From: Bifidobacterium sp. ESL0790
GTDB lineage: Bacteria > Actinomycetota > Actinomycetes > Actinomycetales > Bifidobacteriaceae
DNA length: 64,000 bases
Assembly: GCF_029395435.1 (NCBI RefSeq)
Contig: NZ_CP113915.1
Location: forward strand, 1,364,001 to 1,428,000
Direction: 5' to 3'
In this document: positions 43,783 to 53,059 of the stretch, piece after piece
Numbering within the stretch: the stretch's first letter is position 1
Layout of the letters: each line of letters begins with the position of its first letter
Notes under the pieces: model-generated
Seen by the model: the letters and a program-made list of their open reading frames with translations, nothing else
What the model was told of the DNA's origin: nothing
The model's database searches: none
Position numbers and translations under genes: made by a program

Positions 43783-44352
43783 ATGAAGTCTAGCAGGAAA
43801 AACCATACGGCAAGCTTCAAACAGAGTCTTCTGCCTGCCTACAAGTCCGCTGCAAAACAATATAAGAAGCTTATCGGCTTACATACGGTTGTCATTTGCT
43901 CAGATGGATTCAAGCTAGATGTGTTATGGGAAAAACAAAATTTCATGCATCTTTGCGGCGTGTATTGCGATAGGCCCAATTCCGTGGCTCGTGCGGGAAT
44001 CAGCGAGCAAAATTATTTTTACGATCGTCTTTTCGAACCCAACTTAAGTGCAAAACTAATTCACTTCGAGCCGAATAACTTCACCAAGATAAGGAATAAG
44101 TCTCAAGTACTGTCCTCTGCATTAAATTACGAACACTGGCGGGGATGCCTCATTGTTGATTCCCGATTGAGAAGGATTGAATGGTTTCTTGGCGACGATT
44201 CGTGGTCTTTGGGTCTCGGAGTGAGCAACCATGCATCAATGTTCACGAACGGGCCAGTCTGTTTTCCTATGAGTTTACGGAAGCAATCCGTGAATAAACT
44301 CCTTAGACAGGATGGGGACAAGCACGTGGTTGTTTCCATCCAATTACTCTGA
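43783..44352 (+). CDS. PBECR4-like (Barnase/EndoU/ColicinE5/RelE-like nuclease) domain protein
   Basis: A 189-aa protein that resembles the PBECR4 family of phage- and toxin-associated nuclease-like domains: a YKKLIG helix, a strand FKLDVLWEKQNFMHLCGVY, a short FYDRLFEPNLSAKLIHF helix, and later KSQVLSSALNY. The HLCG position corresponds to the family's HLTGL. GGAGAGGA lies just before the ATG at 43783. The gene is more AT-rich than its neighbours and is boxed by two strong hairpins. No antitoxin gene is beside it. Function is inferred from family only. Confidence 0.5.
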   Translation: MKSSRKNHTASFKQSLLPAYKSAAKQYKKLIGLHTVVICSDGFKLDVLWEKQNFMHLCGVYCDRPNSVARAGISEQNYFYDRLFEPNLSAKLIHFEPNNFTKIRNKSQVLSSALNYEHWRGCLIVDSRLRRIEWFLGDDSWSLGLGVSNHASMFTNGPVCFPMSLRKQSVNKLLRQDGDKHVVVSIQLL

Positions 44353-44429
44353 TAATAAAGCTTCTCTTGACGGTTCAGCGCGCGAATATCTTCTGTCGAT
44401 CCATATCACAACTAGTTGCCGAAAACGAC

Positions 44430-44476
44430 AAAGACCGGTTCCGACGTAACGTTGCGCTACGTCGGAACCGGTCTTT
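44430..44476. terminator. Bidirectional terminator between convergent genes
   Basis: AAAGACCGGTTCCGACGTA (44430–44448) pairs perfectly over 19 bases with 44458–44476. It serves the PBECR4-like gene on the plus strand and the cold-shock gene on the minus strand. Confidence 0.85.
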
Positions 44477-44502
44477 GAATAAAGTGTTTAGAGCCTATTC
44501 AC

Positions 44503-44706
44503 TCACAGCTTCGTGACGGTTGTGGCCTGCAGACCCTTGGGGCCCTGCTCGAACTCATACTCAACCTTGTCGCCGTCATCCAGCTTCTTGAAACCATCGC
44601 TCTGGATGGCCGAGTAATGGACGAAGACGTCTTCGCTTCCATCATCGGGGCTGATGAAACCATAGCCCTTGCCGGCGTTGAAGAATTTCACGGTACCTTG
44701 TGCCAT
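44503..44706 (-). CDS. Cold-shock protein CspA family
   Basis: A 67-aa single-domain cold-shock protein, an RNA chaperone. RNP1 KGYGFISP and RNP2 VFVHYSAI are intact, and [15 protein letters not shown] is the standard opening. GAGAGA nine bases before the ATG at 44706 supports this start; an ATG at 44715 would sit directly on that sequence. The upstream 180 bases hold its promoter region and no other gene. Confidence 0.94.
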   Translation of the reverse strand: MAQGTVKFFNAGKGYGFISPDDGSEDVFVHYSAIQSDGFKKLDDGDKVEYEFEQGPKGLQATTVTKL

Positions 44707-44937
44707 AATAACCATTCTCTCATTCGAGAAGCCACACCAAACTTAAAAGCACCCGGCTGATTCCGAATGCCCCTTGCGGCTTATTTTCAAGTATATGCAC
44801 ATGCATGGTCAATTACATAACAACACGCCGTAAAAACATGCCATACAAACGAATGGCCCAAAGACGCGGAAACGGCGCCCAACGGGAAACCGCCGGACGC
44901 CGTTCATCAAAATCCGATAACCGACCAGATCGGCCGC

Positions 44938-45543
44938 TCAGTTGAGCAGTATGGCCTCAACCGGAGAAGACGCACCAGACTGCTGCTGCACGCTCGAGAT
45001 GCCGAGCAGGTTGGCGACGTCCTGGGCCGTGGCCTTGTCGGAGTCGTTCTGGTACCACACCACCGAGGAGGAGGGCACGTCGCCGGCGGGGTTGACCGCC
45101 GAGACCTGCGTGTAACCGGCCTGCTGGAGCACAGCGGCCTTCTGCGCGGCGTAGCCGGAGGTGCGCGTGGCGTTGACCACGGTCACCGCGGTGCCCTTGT
45201 TGACCGTGGCGGCGGGCTGCTGCGTCGTCTCGTTCTTGTTGGACTGATCGTCAGACTTCGTGTCGTCCTTGGTGGCGGCCTTCTTCTTCACCGTCTTCTT
45301 TTTGGGCGTGACCGTCTGCTGCTGCGTGGTCTGGTGACCACTGAAAACCTTTGAGAGATCGCCGGAATAGACGCCGTATACAAGCAGCCCAGCGAGCACC
45401 GCCACAAGCAGGACGATGGCGTAGGGAATGACACGCTTCGCCAACGGGGTGTTGCCACGGTGAACCCCCACCGGACCCTTGGGCGGATTGTCGAACGCGT
45501 CCTTCTGGTACGAATCAAAGGCATTCTCTTCGTCGTGTGCCAT
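44938..45543 (-). CDS. LytR_C domain membrane protein
   Basis: A 201-aa bitopic protein. A cytoplasmic N-terminus of about 40 residues precedes one helix (about residues 42–64), then a Lys/Thr/Gln-rich linker and a C-terminal LytR_C domain (about 115–201) with VTVVNATRTSGYAAQKAAVLQQAGY. Such proteins are linked to cell envelope polymer attachment. GGAAGGA lies before the ATG at 45543; longer upstream reading has no start signal. It is divergent from ung. Confidence 0.85.
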   Translation of the reverse strand: MAHDEENAFDSYQKDAFDNPPKGPVGVHRGNTPLAKRVIPYAIVLLVAVLAGLLVYGVYSGDLSKVFSGHQTTQQQTVTPKKKTVKKKAATKDDTKSDDQSNKNETTQQPAATVNKGTAVTVVNATRTSGYAAQKAAVLQQAGYTQVSAVNPAGDVPSSSVVWYQNDSDKATAQDVANLLGISSVQQQSGASSPVEAILLN

Positions 45544-45788
45544 TCTGTTCCTTCCGTGCATATCCCTTTGTGCTGTAACCCAGTCTACAACCATAACGGT
45601 GGGCACCGTCAAAGCATTTCCACCAGCAAAGATATACAAACACATCGTGACACCTTCCGTGTACGACAATCGAATGACGGACGTCGAATAAACTAGACGA
45701 CGACGGATTATGAAAGACCAACACGGCCCAAAATCATGCATTACGTGGGACCAAGTCGAGATACGGCCCCGAACCTAGAATCGGGGGT

Positions 45789-46532
45789 ATGAACGAGACA
45801 CATGTCAAACCGTTGAGTAAGCTCATCGAGCCGGGCTGGGCCAGGGCGCTGACCGACGTGGAGCCGGACGTGCACCGGATGGGCGATTTTCTGCGCTCTG
45901 AGCTGCGCGCGGGGCGGCGCTATCTGCCCGCCAGCCACAATATCCTGCGGGCCTTCACCATCCCCTTCGACTCGATCAAGGTGCTGATCGTCGGGCAGGA
46001 CCCCTACCCCACCCCGGGTCATCCGGTCGGCCTGAGCTTCTGCGTGGCCCCGGATGTAAGGCCTGTACCCAAAAGTTTACAAAACATCTACAAGGAGATG
46101 AACACCGACCTCGGCCTGCCCATCCCCGAGAACGGCGACCTGACGCCATGGTGCAGGCAGGGCGTGATGCTCCTGAACAGATGCCTCACCGTGCAGGTCG
46201 GACGGCCCAACAGCCACCACGGCAAAGGTTGGGAGCAAGTGACCGACGCGGCCGTGCGGGCGCTCAACGCGCGAACCGACGAGAACGGCCGGCCCAAGCC
46301 GCTGGTCGCCATCCTCTGGGGACGCAACGCGCAGAGCCTCGAGCCGCTGCTCACCAACGCCTTCATCATCAAGTCGCCGCATCCCAGCCCGCTTTCGGCC
46401 TCCCGCGGCTTCTTCGGCTCCCGTCCTTTCTCCAGGACCAACGAGGCGCTGCAGCGGATGGGGGCCACCCCCGTGGATTGGGCTCTGAGCGGGGCTTCTT
46501 CGCCCGCGGCCACTACAATGCCTATGGCATAG
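45789..46532 (+). CDS. ung: Uracil-DNA glycosylase, family 1
   Basis: Removes uracil from DNA in base excision repair, 247 aa. The water-activating loop [10 protein letters not shown], with the catalytic Asp, is at about residues 68–77, and the Leu-loop [17 protein letters not shown] is near 198. TAGAAT ends seven bases before the ATG and no ribosome binding site is seen, so a leaderless transcript is plausible. Confidence 0.95.
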   Translation: MNETHVKPLSKLIEPGWARALTDVEPDVHRMGDFLRSELRAGRRYLPASHNILRAFTIPFDSIKVLIVGQDPYPTPGHPVGLSFCVAPDVRPVPKSLQNIYKEMNTDLGLPIPENGDLTPWCRQGVMLLNRCLTVQVGRPNSHHGKGWEQVTDAAVRALNARTDENGRPKPLVAILWGRNAQSLEPLLTNAFIIKSPHPSPLSASRGFFGSRPFSRTNEALQRMGATPVDWALSGASSPAATTMPMA

Positions 46533-46625
46533 CTAAAACAGACGCAACGGAAACATAACGACATAAAAACGCAGAACAGAGCCTTAGACATTGAAGACTC
46601 GATGAATTGTTGAGGGACAGGTCAC

Positions 46626-47690
46626 ATGGCAATATTTCCACCCCACCCGCAGATGCCGCAGCAGCGGACGAACAGCGTTCCCGCGCCGACGGCAGGCAAC
46701 GCCGCGGTCAGCGCCAGCGCCAGGACCAAAAGGCTCGCGGACCGCATCAGGGCGCGCTTCGCGCAGACCCTCATCGGCCAGGACCAGCTGCGCGAGGCGC
46801 TCATCACCACGCTCGTGGCCGGCGGGCACATCTTGATCGAATCGGTGCCCGGTCTGGCCAAGACCACCGCCGCGCAGACGCTGGCAACCTCGGTCTCGGG
46901 CTCGTTCCGCAGGGTGCAGTGCACGCCTGACCTCATGCCCTCCGACCTGGTGGGCACGCAGGTCTTCGACTTCGCCAAGCAGCACTTCACCACCCAGATC
47001 GGGCCCATCCACGCCAACTTCGTGCTGCTCGACGAGATCAACCGCTCCAACGCCAAGACGCAGTCGGCCATGCTCGAGGCCATGTCCGAAGGCGCGACGA
47101 CCATCGGCGGCCAGCGCATCAACCTGCCCAAGCCCTTCATGGTCATCGCCACCGAAAACCCCATCGAGGAGGAGGGCACGTTCACGCTGCCCGAGGCGCA
47201 GATGGACCGTTTCATGATGAAGTCGATCATGACCTACCCGAGCGTCGACGAGGAGCAGCGCATGCTCGCGCTCCTGGCCACCCGCGGCACCGACGTGGCC
47301 GACCCGGCGCTGATGAGCCAGGACGTGCTCTCGATCGCCGATGTGGAGTTCATGAGGGCCGAGGCGCGCCGCGTGCACGTCTCCAAGGCGATCATGGATT
47401 ACGCCGTCGATCTGGTCTCCACCACCCGTGGTGCCGGCAGCCATCCGATCCAGGGCCTCGCCTCCCGCGTGCGGCTCGGGGCCAGTCCCCGCGCCTCCAT
47501 CGCGCTCATCCGCATCGGGCAGGCGCAGGCGCTGCTCAACGGGCGCGACTACGTGGTGCCCGAGGACGTCAAGGCGTTCATCCACGAGGTGCTGCGCCAC
47601 CGTATACTTCTCACGTTCGAGGCCCAGGCCGACGGGGTGAGCACCGACCAGATCATCGACTCCATCGTCCAGACGGTCCCGGTTCCATGA
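46626..47690 (+). CDS. MoxR-family AAA+ ATPase
   Basis: First gene of a tightly packed operon with DUF58 and VWA partners, a chaperone-like system at the membrane. 354 aa. The P-loop is altered to SVPGLAKTT (about residues 78–86), typical of MoxR. Walker B VLLDEINR and the signature TENPIEEEGTFTLPEAQMDRF follow. An N-terminal Pro/Ala-rich segment of about 35 residues precedes the domain. GAGGGA lies upstream of the ATG. The following gene overlaps by four bases. Confidence 0.92.
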   Translation: MAIFPPHPQMPQQRTNSVPAPTAGNAAVSASARTKRLADRIRARFAQTLIGQDQLREALITTLVAGGHILIESVPGLAKTTAAQTLATSVSGSFRRVQCTPDLMPSDLVGTQVFDFAKQHFTTQIGPIHANFVLLDEINRSNAKTQSAMLEAMSEGATTIGGQRINLPKPFMVIATENPIEEEGTFTLPEAQMDRFMMKSIMTYPSVDEEQRMLALLATRGTDVADPALMSQDVLSIADVEFMRAEARRVHVSKAIMDYAVDLVSTTRGAGSHPIQGLASRVRLGASPRASIALIRIGQAQALLNGRDYVVPEDVKAFIHEVLRHRILLTFEAQADGVSTDQIIDSIVQTVPVP

Positions 47691-48691
47691 GTTCAGCCGC
47701 CCAGCCAGACCAACAGGCGGATTCCCTGCGGGGAGTCCAGCCGGATCCCGAGGAGAGCGCCGCGATTCGCAGGAAGATCGAGGCGTTGACCCCCAGGCTG
47801 AGCCTACCCACCGTCCGCAGGGCCTTGGGAGCCATGGAGGGCGAGCACCATTCGCGCCGCCCCAACGGCAGCGACGACCCGATGGAGACCCGGCCCTACA
47901 CCCCGGAGGACGAGGCGAGGCTCATCGATTGGAAGATGAGCGCGCGAAGCGGCCGGCCGATGGTCACCGAACGCGAGCGCCTGGTGACCTCGCGCATCCA
48001 TCTGTTCATCGACACCGGCCGTGAGATGACCGGCGTGTGCCCCTCCGGCGAGCGGGCGCTGGACGTGGCGGCCAACGGACTGTGCATGTTCGCCTCGCTG
48101 AGTGCCAAGCGCCATGACCAGATCACCCTTACTTTCGCCGACAGCGTAAGCATCACGCGCGTGCCGTTCAAGGGCGGGCTGGCGCAGTTCGAGCGCACCA
48201 TCGACGACGGCCTGACCCATACCTCCAACGTCTCCCGCAACTTCGACGCGCTGCTGGACTACATCCCCACCATCGGCGACCGTGGCTCGCTGGTGGTCAT
48301 CGCCACCGACGAGCACGCCCTGCGCGAGGAGCACCTGAAGAAGATCCGCAAGATCGCCATGGGCCATCCGCTCATCATGGTGGTCGTCTCCACGTTGAAC
48401 CCCTTCCGCGACTATCCCTTCGGCGAGGTGACCGACGGGGATTCCGGCAGGCAGGTGCCGGCCTTCATGCGCGGCGGCGAGACGGCCGAGGAGGTGGACC
48501 GCCACCGCAGCTATATGGCAGCCCAGCTGGAGCAGGAGCTGCGGCGCAACAACGCCACCATGATCCGCTCGGCCTCGAGCCAGGGCATGTTCGACGAGTT
48601 CATCCATCTGCTCTCCACCACGCTCAAGCGCGCGCCGTTGACTCCCCTTGCGGGCAGCGTGTCGGTCGGGCTGACGGGGGTGGCGGCCTGA
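47687..48691 (+). CDS. DUF58 domain-containing protein
   Basis: A 334-aa partner of MoxR. DUF58 signature RPYTPEDEARLIDWKMSARSG (about residues 69–89) is followed by a VWA-like fold with LFIDTGREM. No membrane helix precedes the domain, unlike many DUF58 proteins. Both ends overlap neighbouring genes (ATGA at 47687 and one base at 48691), which indicates translational coupling. Confidence 0.9.
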   Translation: MSSAAQPDQQADSLRGVQPDPEESAAIRRKIEALTPRLSLPTVRRALGAMEGEHHSRRPNGSDDPMETRPYTPEDEARLIDWKMSARSGRPMVTERERLVTSRIHLFIDTGREMTGVCPSGERALDVAANGLCMFASLSAKRHDQITLTFADSVSITRVPFKGGLAQFERTIDDGLTHTSNVSRNFDALLDYIPTIGDRGSLVVIATDEHALREEHLKKIRKIAMGHPLIMVVVSTLNPFRDYPFGEVTDGDSGRQVPAFMRGGETAEEVDRHRSYMAAQLEQELRRNNATMIRSASSQGMFDEFIHLLSTTLKRAPLTPLAGSVSVGLTGVAA

Positions 48692-49275
48692 TGGGAACGC
48701 TTTCGTCCATATCCATGCATATTCCGACATATCTATCCACGCGTATATCCATACGTATCGCCGCCGGCCAGCAGCAGCTCAAGCCGCAGAGCACCATCAG
48801 GATCCCCGGCGTGCTGGTGTTGGGGCTGGTGTTGAGCCTCATCATCGCCATCGCGCTGATCGTGCTGGTGGTCCTGCTCTCGCGGCCCCGCAAGGCGCAG
48901 GCACCCAAGCCCCGCGGAGCCCACACGGGCAGCAGCGAGCGCGGGGTGTGGCGCGCGCGTATCCAGAAGATCGTCGACGACCACGCGCAAGGCTCCATCA
49001 CTCGCGACATCGCGCTGAACAAACTCGCTGAGGTGGCCCGCGATTTCGCCTCGGAGCAGACCGGCCGCGACCTGAGCTCACACACCCTCTCCGACATCGG
49101 CAGCGTGCCCGGCACCACGGCCGACGCCCACGGCATAGCCCTGCTGCGCCAGACCATCAACGCTCTCTACCCCCCGGAGTTCGCCGACGCGACCATCAAC
49201 CCGGCCGCCCAGGAGACCAGCGTGGAGGAGGCCGGCGAATGGGTGTCGAACCTCGTTGAAAGGTGGCGTCGATGA
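48691..49275 (+). CDS. Single-pass membrane protein of the MoxR operon
   Basis: A 194-aa protein of unknown family. One strong membrane helix (about residues 38–64) is followed by a cytoplasmic part with RARIQKIVDDHAQGSITRDIALNKLAEVARDFA, helical, resembling the DUF4381-like gene often found at this place in MoxR operons. The first 25 residues (MGTLSSISMHIPTYL…) are odd, and a later start cannot be excluded. The stop overlaps the next start. Confidence 0.7.
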   Translation: MGTLSSISMHIPTYLSTRISIRIAAGQQQLKPQSTIRIPGVLVLGLVLSLIIAIALIVLVVLLSRPRKAQAPKPRGAHTGSSERGVWRARIQKIVDDHAQGSITRDIALNKLAEVARDFASEQTGRDLSSHTLSDIGSVPGTTADAHGIALLRQTINALYPPEFADATINPAAQETSVEEAGEWVSNLVERWRR

Positions 49276-50330
49276 ATCTCGAATGGCATTGGCCCTGGGT
49301 GGGTCTCGTCGCCGCCGTGGCCTGCGCGGTCATCGTCGTTGCGCTGGTCGAGTTCTACGGACGCCGGCGGCGCAAGCAGACCCAGCTGCCCGTCTTCGAC
49401 ATGGACGAGGAGCTCAACACCGAGCAGACCAGCGCCCGGTTCCATCAATGGCGGCTGCTCAACCGTTTCGCCGTGGCCGCGTTGGCCATCGCGCTGGTGC
49501 TTTCGCTGGCGCTGGTGGCCAGGCCTTCGACCATCGACGAGGGCGACGAGCGGGCCAGCAACCGCGACATCGTGCTGTGCCTGGATGTATCCCCCTCGAT
49601 GCTCTCCTACGACCATCAGGTGCTTGAGACCTACCAGCATCTGATCGACAACTTCAAGGGCGAGCGCATCGGCCTGAGCCTCTTCAACTCCACCTCGCGC
49701 ACCCTCTTCCCCCTGACCGACGACTACAACCTGGCCTCCGGGCAGCTCAAGAAGGCCAGTGACATCCTCGGCAAGGTCTCCTCGCAAGACAAGATCGACA
49801 AGATGGACTCACGCATCTCGCAGGACTTCTCCGACCTGATCGAGGGCACGCAGAACCGCAAGGACATGACCTCGCTGATCGGCGACGGGCTGGTGAGCTG
49901 CGCGGCGATGCTGCCCGGCTTCACCTATGGCGAGGGCCAGAAGAAGCAGGGCGAGGCCAACCGGAAGTCCATCGTGCTGGCCACCGATAACGTCTCGGGC
50001 AAATCCACCTATACGCTCGGCTCGGCGCTCGACCTCACCAGCAAGGCGGGCATCACCGTCGACGGGCTTTACGCCGGGCCCAAAAGCGAGGAGAGCGAGC
50101 AGACCACCATCGACATGCAGCGTGACATCACCGCGCACGGCGGGGCCTACTCCTCGGTGCATTCCGGGCAGTCGGTCGACATGCTCGTGCGCAACATCGA
50201 GAAGCGCAAGAGCAAGGCCAACGAGCAGAACCGGCGCGCGGCCATGGTCGACGCCCCCGGCTGGTGGGCCTTGGCGCTGGCTATGGCGCTGGTGGCATGG
50301 CTCGCCCTGGCTTGGAGGCTGAGACGATGA
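49272..50330 (+). CDS. VWA-domain membrane protein (MoxR operon, first)
   Basis: 352 aa. Two N-terminal helices (about 8–28 and 65–84), a von Willebrand A domain with MIDAS motif DVSPS (105–109), and a C-terminal helix (about 330–350). The start is the ATG overlapping the previous stop (ATGA). BatA/BatB-like arrangement: the VWA fold should face outside and bind metal and a partner. Confidence 0.88.
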   Translation: MNLEWHWPWVGLVAAVACAVIVVALVEFYGRRRRKQTQLPVFDMDEELNTEQTSARFHQWRLLNRFAVAALAIALVLSLALVARPSTIDEGDERASNRDIVLCLDVSPSMLSYDHQVLETYQHLIDNFKGERIGLSLFNSTSRTLFPLTDDYNLASGQLKKASDILGKVSSQDKIDKMDSRISQDFSDLIEGTQNRKDMTSLIGDGLVSCAAMLPGFTYGEGQKKQGEANRKSIVLATDNVSGKSTYTLGSALDLTSKAGITVDGLYAGPKSEESEQTTIDMQRDITAHGGAYSSVHSGQSVDMLVRNIEKRKSKANEQNRRAAMVDAPGWWALALAMALVAWLALAWRLRR

Positions 50331-51367
50331 ACGAATGGAAACTCGCGCCGTCCCTGGGCTGGCCCGTCGGCATCGCCATCGCCGTGGTGATGCTCGCGTT
50401 TGCCATCGCCGTGGTCGTGCTTTATGTGCGCTGTCGCGCCGACAACTCCAGCGACGAGACCGTGTGGGCCTGTGTGCGCCGCTGCGCGATGTGCCTGATC
50501 GTGGCCGTGATGGCCCTGGCCCCCAGCACCATCAGCACGACCACCAGCCGGGCGATCAACGCCACCAACGTGGTGGTGGCCACCGACGTGACCGGCTCCA
50601 TGGCCGTCAAGGATGCCACATATGGCTCCAAGGATCCCATGACCCGCCTCGACGCGGCCAAGCACGCGGTGGACGACCTGACCGTGGCCTACCCGAACTC
50701 CAGCTTCGCGGCTGTGCGCTTCGGGGCGAGCTCGACGGTGGATGTGCCGCTGACCCCCGACGTGGGCGCGATCCAGGGCTGGGCCAAAGCGCTCAATCCA
50801 GAGCCGACCTCGCTTTCGGCGGGCTCGAGTCTCGACGCGCCGATCGACCCGCTGCTCGTGGAGCTCAAGTCGATTCGTCAGGCGCATCCGCAAGACAAGA
50901 TCGTGCTCTATATCATCACCGACGGCGAGCAGACCTCCACCAAGGTGCGCCGCTCCTACTCCCCCCTGCGCCAATACCTGGACGACGCCTTCACCCTCGG
51001 GGTGGGCTCCACCAACGGCGGCAACATCCCCAACATCAAGGCCGGCGACTCGGACTCGCCCAACACCATCCAGGACGGCGACTGGGTGAAGGACCCGGAG
51101 ACCGGCCAGCCCGGCGTCTCGAAGATGGACACGAAGAACCTCGCCAACATCGCCGACGAGATGAGCGGCAAGTCGATCCTTCTCGACGCCAGCCATACCA
51201 TGAGCAAGAAGACCGTGGCGCAGGCCTCCAAGAAGTGGCGGGTGACGCAGGTGCCGAAGCGGCATGAGCGCGTCACGGCCGTCATCTGGCCGCTGGCGAT
51301 CGCGCTGGCGCTGCTGCTCGCCATCGAGCTGGGCGCGTGGATCTCCACGTCAAGGAGGCTCCTATGA
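50327..51367 (+). CDS. VWA-domain membrane protein (MoxR operon, second)
   Basis: 346 aa. Two helices (about 12–34 and 52–70), MIDAS DVTGS (87–91; Thr replaces the first Ser, which is accepted in the motif), and a C-terminal helix (about 320–340). The ATG overlaps the previous stop. Paralogue of the preceding gene, and like it encoded between DUF58 and a small membrane protein. Confidence 0.88.
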   Translation: MNEWKLAPSLGWPVGIAIAVVMLAFAIAVVVLYVRCRADNSSDETVWACVRRCAMCLIVAVMALAPSTISTTTSRAINATNVVVATDVTGSMAVKDATYGSKDPMTRLDAAKHAVDDLTVAYPNSSFAAVRFGASSTVDVPLTPDVGAIQGWAKALNPEPTSLSAGSSLDAPIDPLLVELKSIRQAHPQDKIVLYIITDGEQTSTKVRRSYSPLRQYLDDAFTLGVGSTNGGNIPNIKAGDSDSPNTIQDGDWVKDPETGQPGVSKMDTKNLANIADEMSGKSILLDASHTMSKKTVAQASKKWRVTQVPKRHERVTAVIWPLAIALALLLAIELGAWISTSRRLL

Positions 51368-51975
51368 CGGTATTCAAAGGCAGGAAAACCGGCGGAGGCC
51401 GGCAGGGCCCGGGCGCGGCGAAGCCTGATTCGAAATCGAAGGGCGCGACGCGGCGCAAGGCCGTGGCGCCGTTGCCCGTGCGCGTCACCATCGCCGTGGT
51501 GGCGGTGTTGCTGCTGGCCGTGGCCGGGTTCATGGGCGCCAACATCTCGGCGATCAACACTTACAACCAGGCCACCAACTCGCTCAACCAAGCCATCTCG
51601 GCCTACAACAACCCTGACAGCGACCTGCAGGGCCTCAAGACCCAGCAGGAGCAGATCGACCAGGAGTTCCAGAGCGCCAGCGCCCTCGACCCGCTGCTGC
51701 TCCCCTCGGTCAAATCGTCCATCCAGGCCAACAGGGACGTCTCGCAGAAACTGACACAGAAGACGACCAAGAAGCTGGCCAAGCAGGAGGGCAAGGCCAA
51801 CGCCAATGGCACGGGGCGCACCGGCCACTCCTCCAACGAGGCACCGGGCCTGAGCGACGAGCAGCGCAAGCAGATCGAGGAGACCCTCAAGGCCAACCAG
51901 CCGGCCTCCGGCTCGCAGAACAACAACAGCAGCTCGGGCACCAAGGACGACAGTAACAAGGCCAAGCCCTGGTGA
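51364..51975 (+). CDS. Small membrane protein ending the MoxR operon
   Basis: 203 aa of unknown function. A basic N-terminus (KGRKTGGGRQGPG), one helix (about residues 40–63) and an extracellular helical part with AINTYNQATNSLNQAISAYNN, then a Gln/Ser/Asn-rich low-complexity tail. GGAGG lies nine bases before the ATG, which overlaps the preceding stop. Similar proteins occur at this place in other bifidobacteria. Confidence 0.75.
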   Translation: MTVFKGRKTGGGRQGPGAAKPDSKSKGATRRKAVAPLPVRVTIAVVAVLLLAVAGFMGANISAINTYNQATNSLNQAISAYNNPDSDLQGLKTQQEQIDQEFQSASALDPLLLPSVKSSIQANRDVSQKLTQKTTKKLAKQEGKANANGTGRTGHSSNEAPGLSDEQRKQIEETLKANQPASGSQNNNSSSGTKDDSNKAKPW

Positions 51976-52061
51976 TTTGAGGCCGTGAGGCCGGGGCTGG
52001 CGAAACAAACCGGGAACGTTTGATAATGACGTTCCCGTTTTCTATTGATGGGGCCTCCCTT

Positions 52062-52600
52062 GCGTTTGTGACGCAAAACGCCGGATTACCGTCACAAACG
52101 CAACCCCTCATCCGTCACGGTTGCAATCGTGACGCAAAACGCCAAGTTCCCGTCACAAACGCAACCTCACGAATCATCCTTACTGCAAATGTGACGCAAA
52201 ACCTCGGATTTGCGTCACAAACGCAACCCTCTACTCGCACCCTTGCAAACGTGACGGAGAACAGCAGGCTACCGTCACAAACGCAACCCCTCATCCGTCA
52301 CAGTTGCAAACGTGACGCAAAACGCCAAGCTACCGTCACAAACGCAACCTTCCACACGCAACCCATCACAAATGTGACGCAAAACGTGAGCTTTCCGTCA
52401 CAAACGCAACCTCATGAATCATCCTTGCTGTAAACGTGACGCAAAGCGCCAAGTTCCCGTCACAAACGCAACTCTTCATCCGTCACGGTTGCAAACGTGA
52501 CACAAGACCCGACGTTTCTGTCAAAAACGCAACCTCATGAATCATCCTTACTGCGTTTGCGACGCAAAATGTCGGATTTGCGTCACAAACGCAATCTCTC
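52062..52600. repeat. Nine-unit palindromic tandem array, about 62-bp period (family C)
   Basis: GTGACGC-type cores occur at 52068, 52139, 52191, 52251, 52312, 52374, 52436, 52497 and 52559. Each unit pairs TTGCxxxxGTGACG with CGTCACAAACGCAA around an 11–17 nt loop; the first unit has perfect 14-bp arms. The array fills the gap between the MoxR operon and the WXG-like gene. Related in sequence to the array at 62838. Confidence 0.82.
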
Positions 52601-52750
52601 TCACCTTAACCGGATGGATTGCAGATAACTCATTGTGGATAACTTTGACTGCTATACGGCGACACGCCTCAAATGTGGATAACCCCAACCGTTCGACCAC
52701 AGTACCCGAAATTCTCTCGCTTTCGAGCGCAAATCGTGCACAATGGGGCC

Positions 52751-53059
52751 ATGAACCTAACACAGAACCAGAATTCGTATCCGTTCCCCAATACGCCGAA
52801 CGACCTCTATACCAACGAGGGCTGCGGCTGCCACCGCGCCGTGCATGAGGGCAAGACGCTCGTCGCCACGCTCGACCGCACCACCGCCGGCCTCGTCTCC
52901 TCGATTTCCAGCGCGATTGGAGCCTCGAAGGCGCTGGACTGGCAGGGCAACGCCGCCACGCTCTTCCAGCAGCGCATGGCCGAGCTGCTCACACGCGCCA
53001 CGGCGCTGCGTGACGAGTGCCGCGCCACCGACCGTCTCGCCCAGCAGGCGGGTGCGTGA
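52751..53059 (+). CDS. WXG100-like small protein
   Basis: 102 aa. It opens with a short disordered part containing GCGCHRA, then two helices around DWQGNAATLFQQRM (about residues 67–80), a W-x-G turn as in WXG100/ESX proteins, and a helix LLTRATALRDECRATD. The ATG at 52751 follows GGGGCC with no strong ribosome binding site. It overlaps the lipase-like gene by one base, so the two are likely translated together and may form a type VII secretion substrate pair. Confidence 0.65.
   Translation: MNLTQNQNSYPFPNTPNDLYTNEGCGCHRAVHEGKTLVATLDRTTAGLVSSISSAIGASKALDWQGNAATLFQQRMAELLTRATALRDECRATDRLAQQAGA

Noticed and set aside
52062..52600. CRISPR array
   Set aside because: Period of about 62 bp is tempting, but the sequences between repeats recur instead of being unique, each unit is palindromic across its whole core, and no cas gene is nearby. 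The same holds for 62838–63136.
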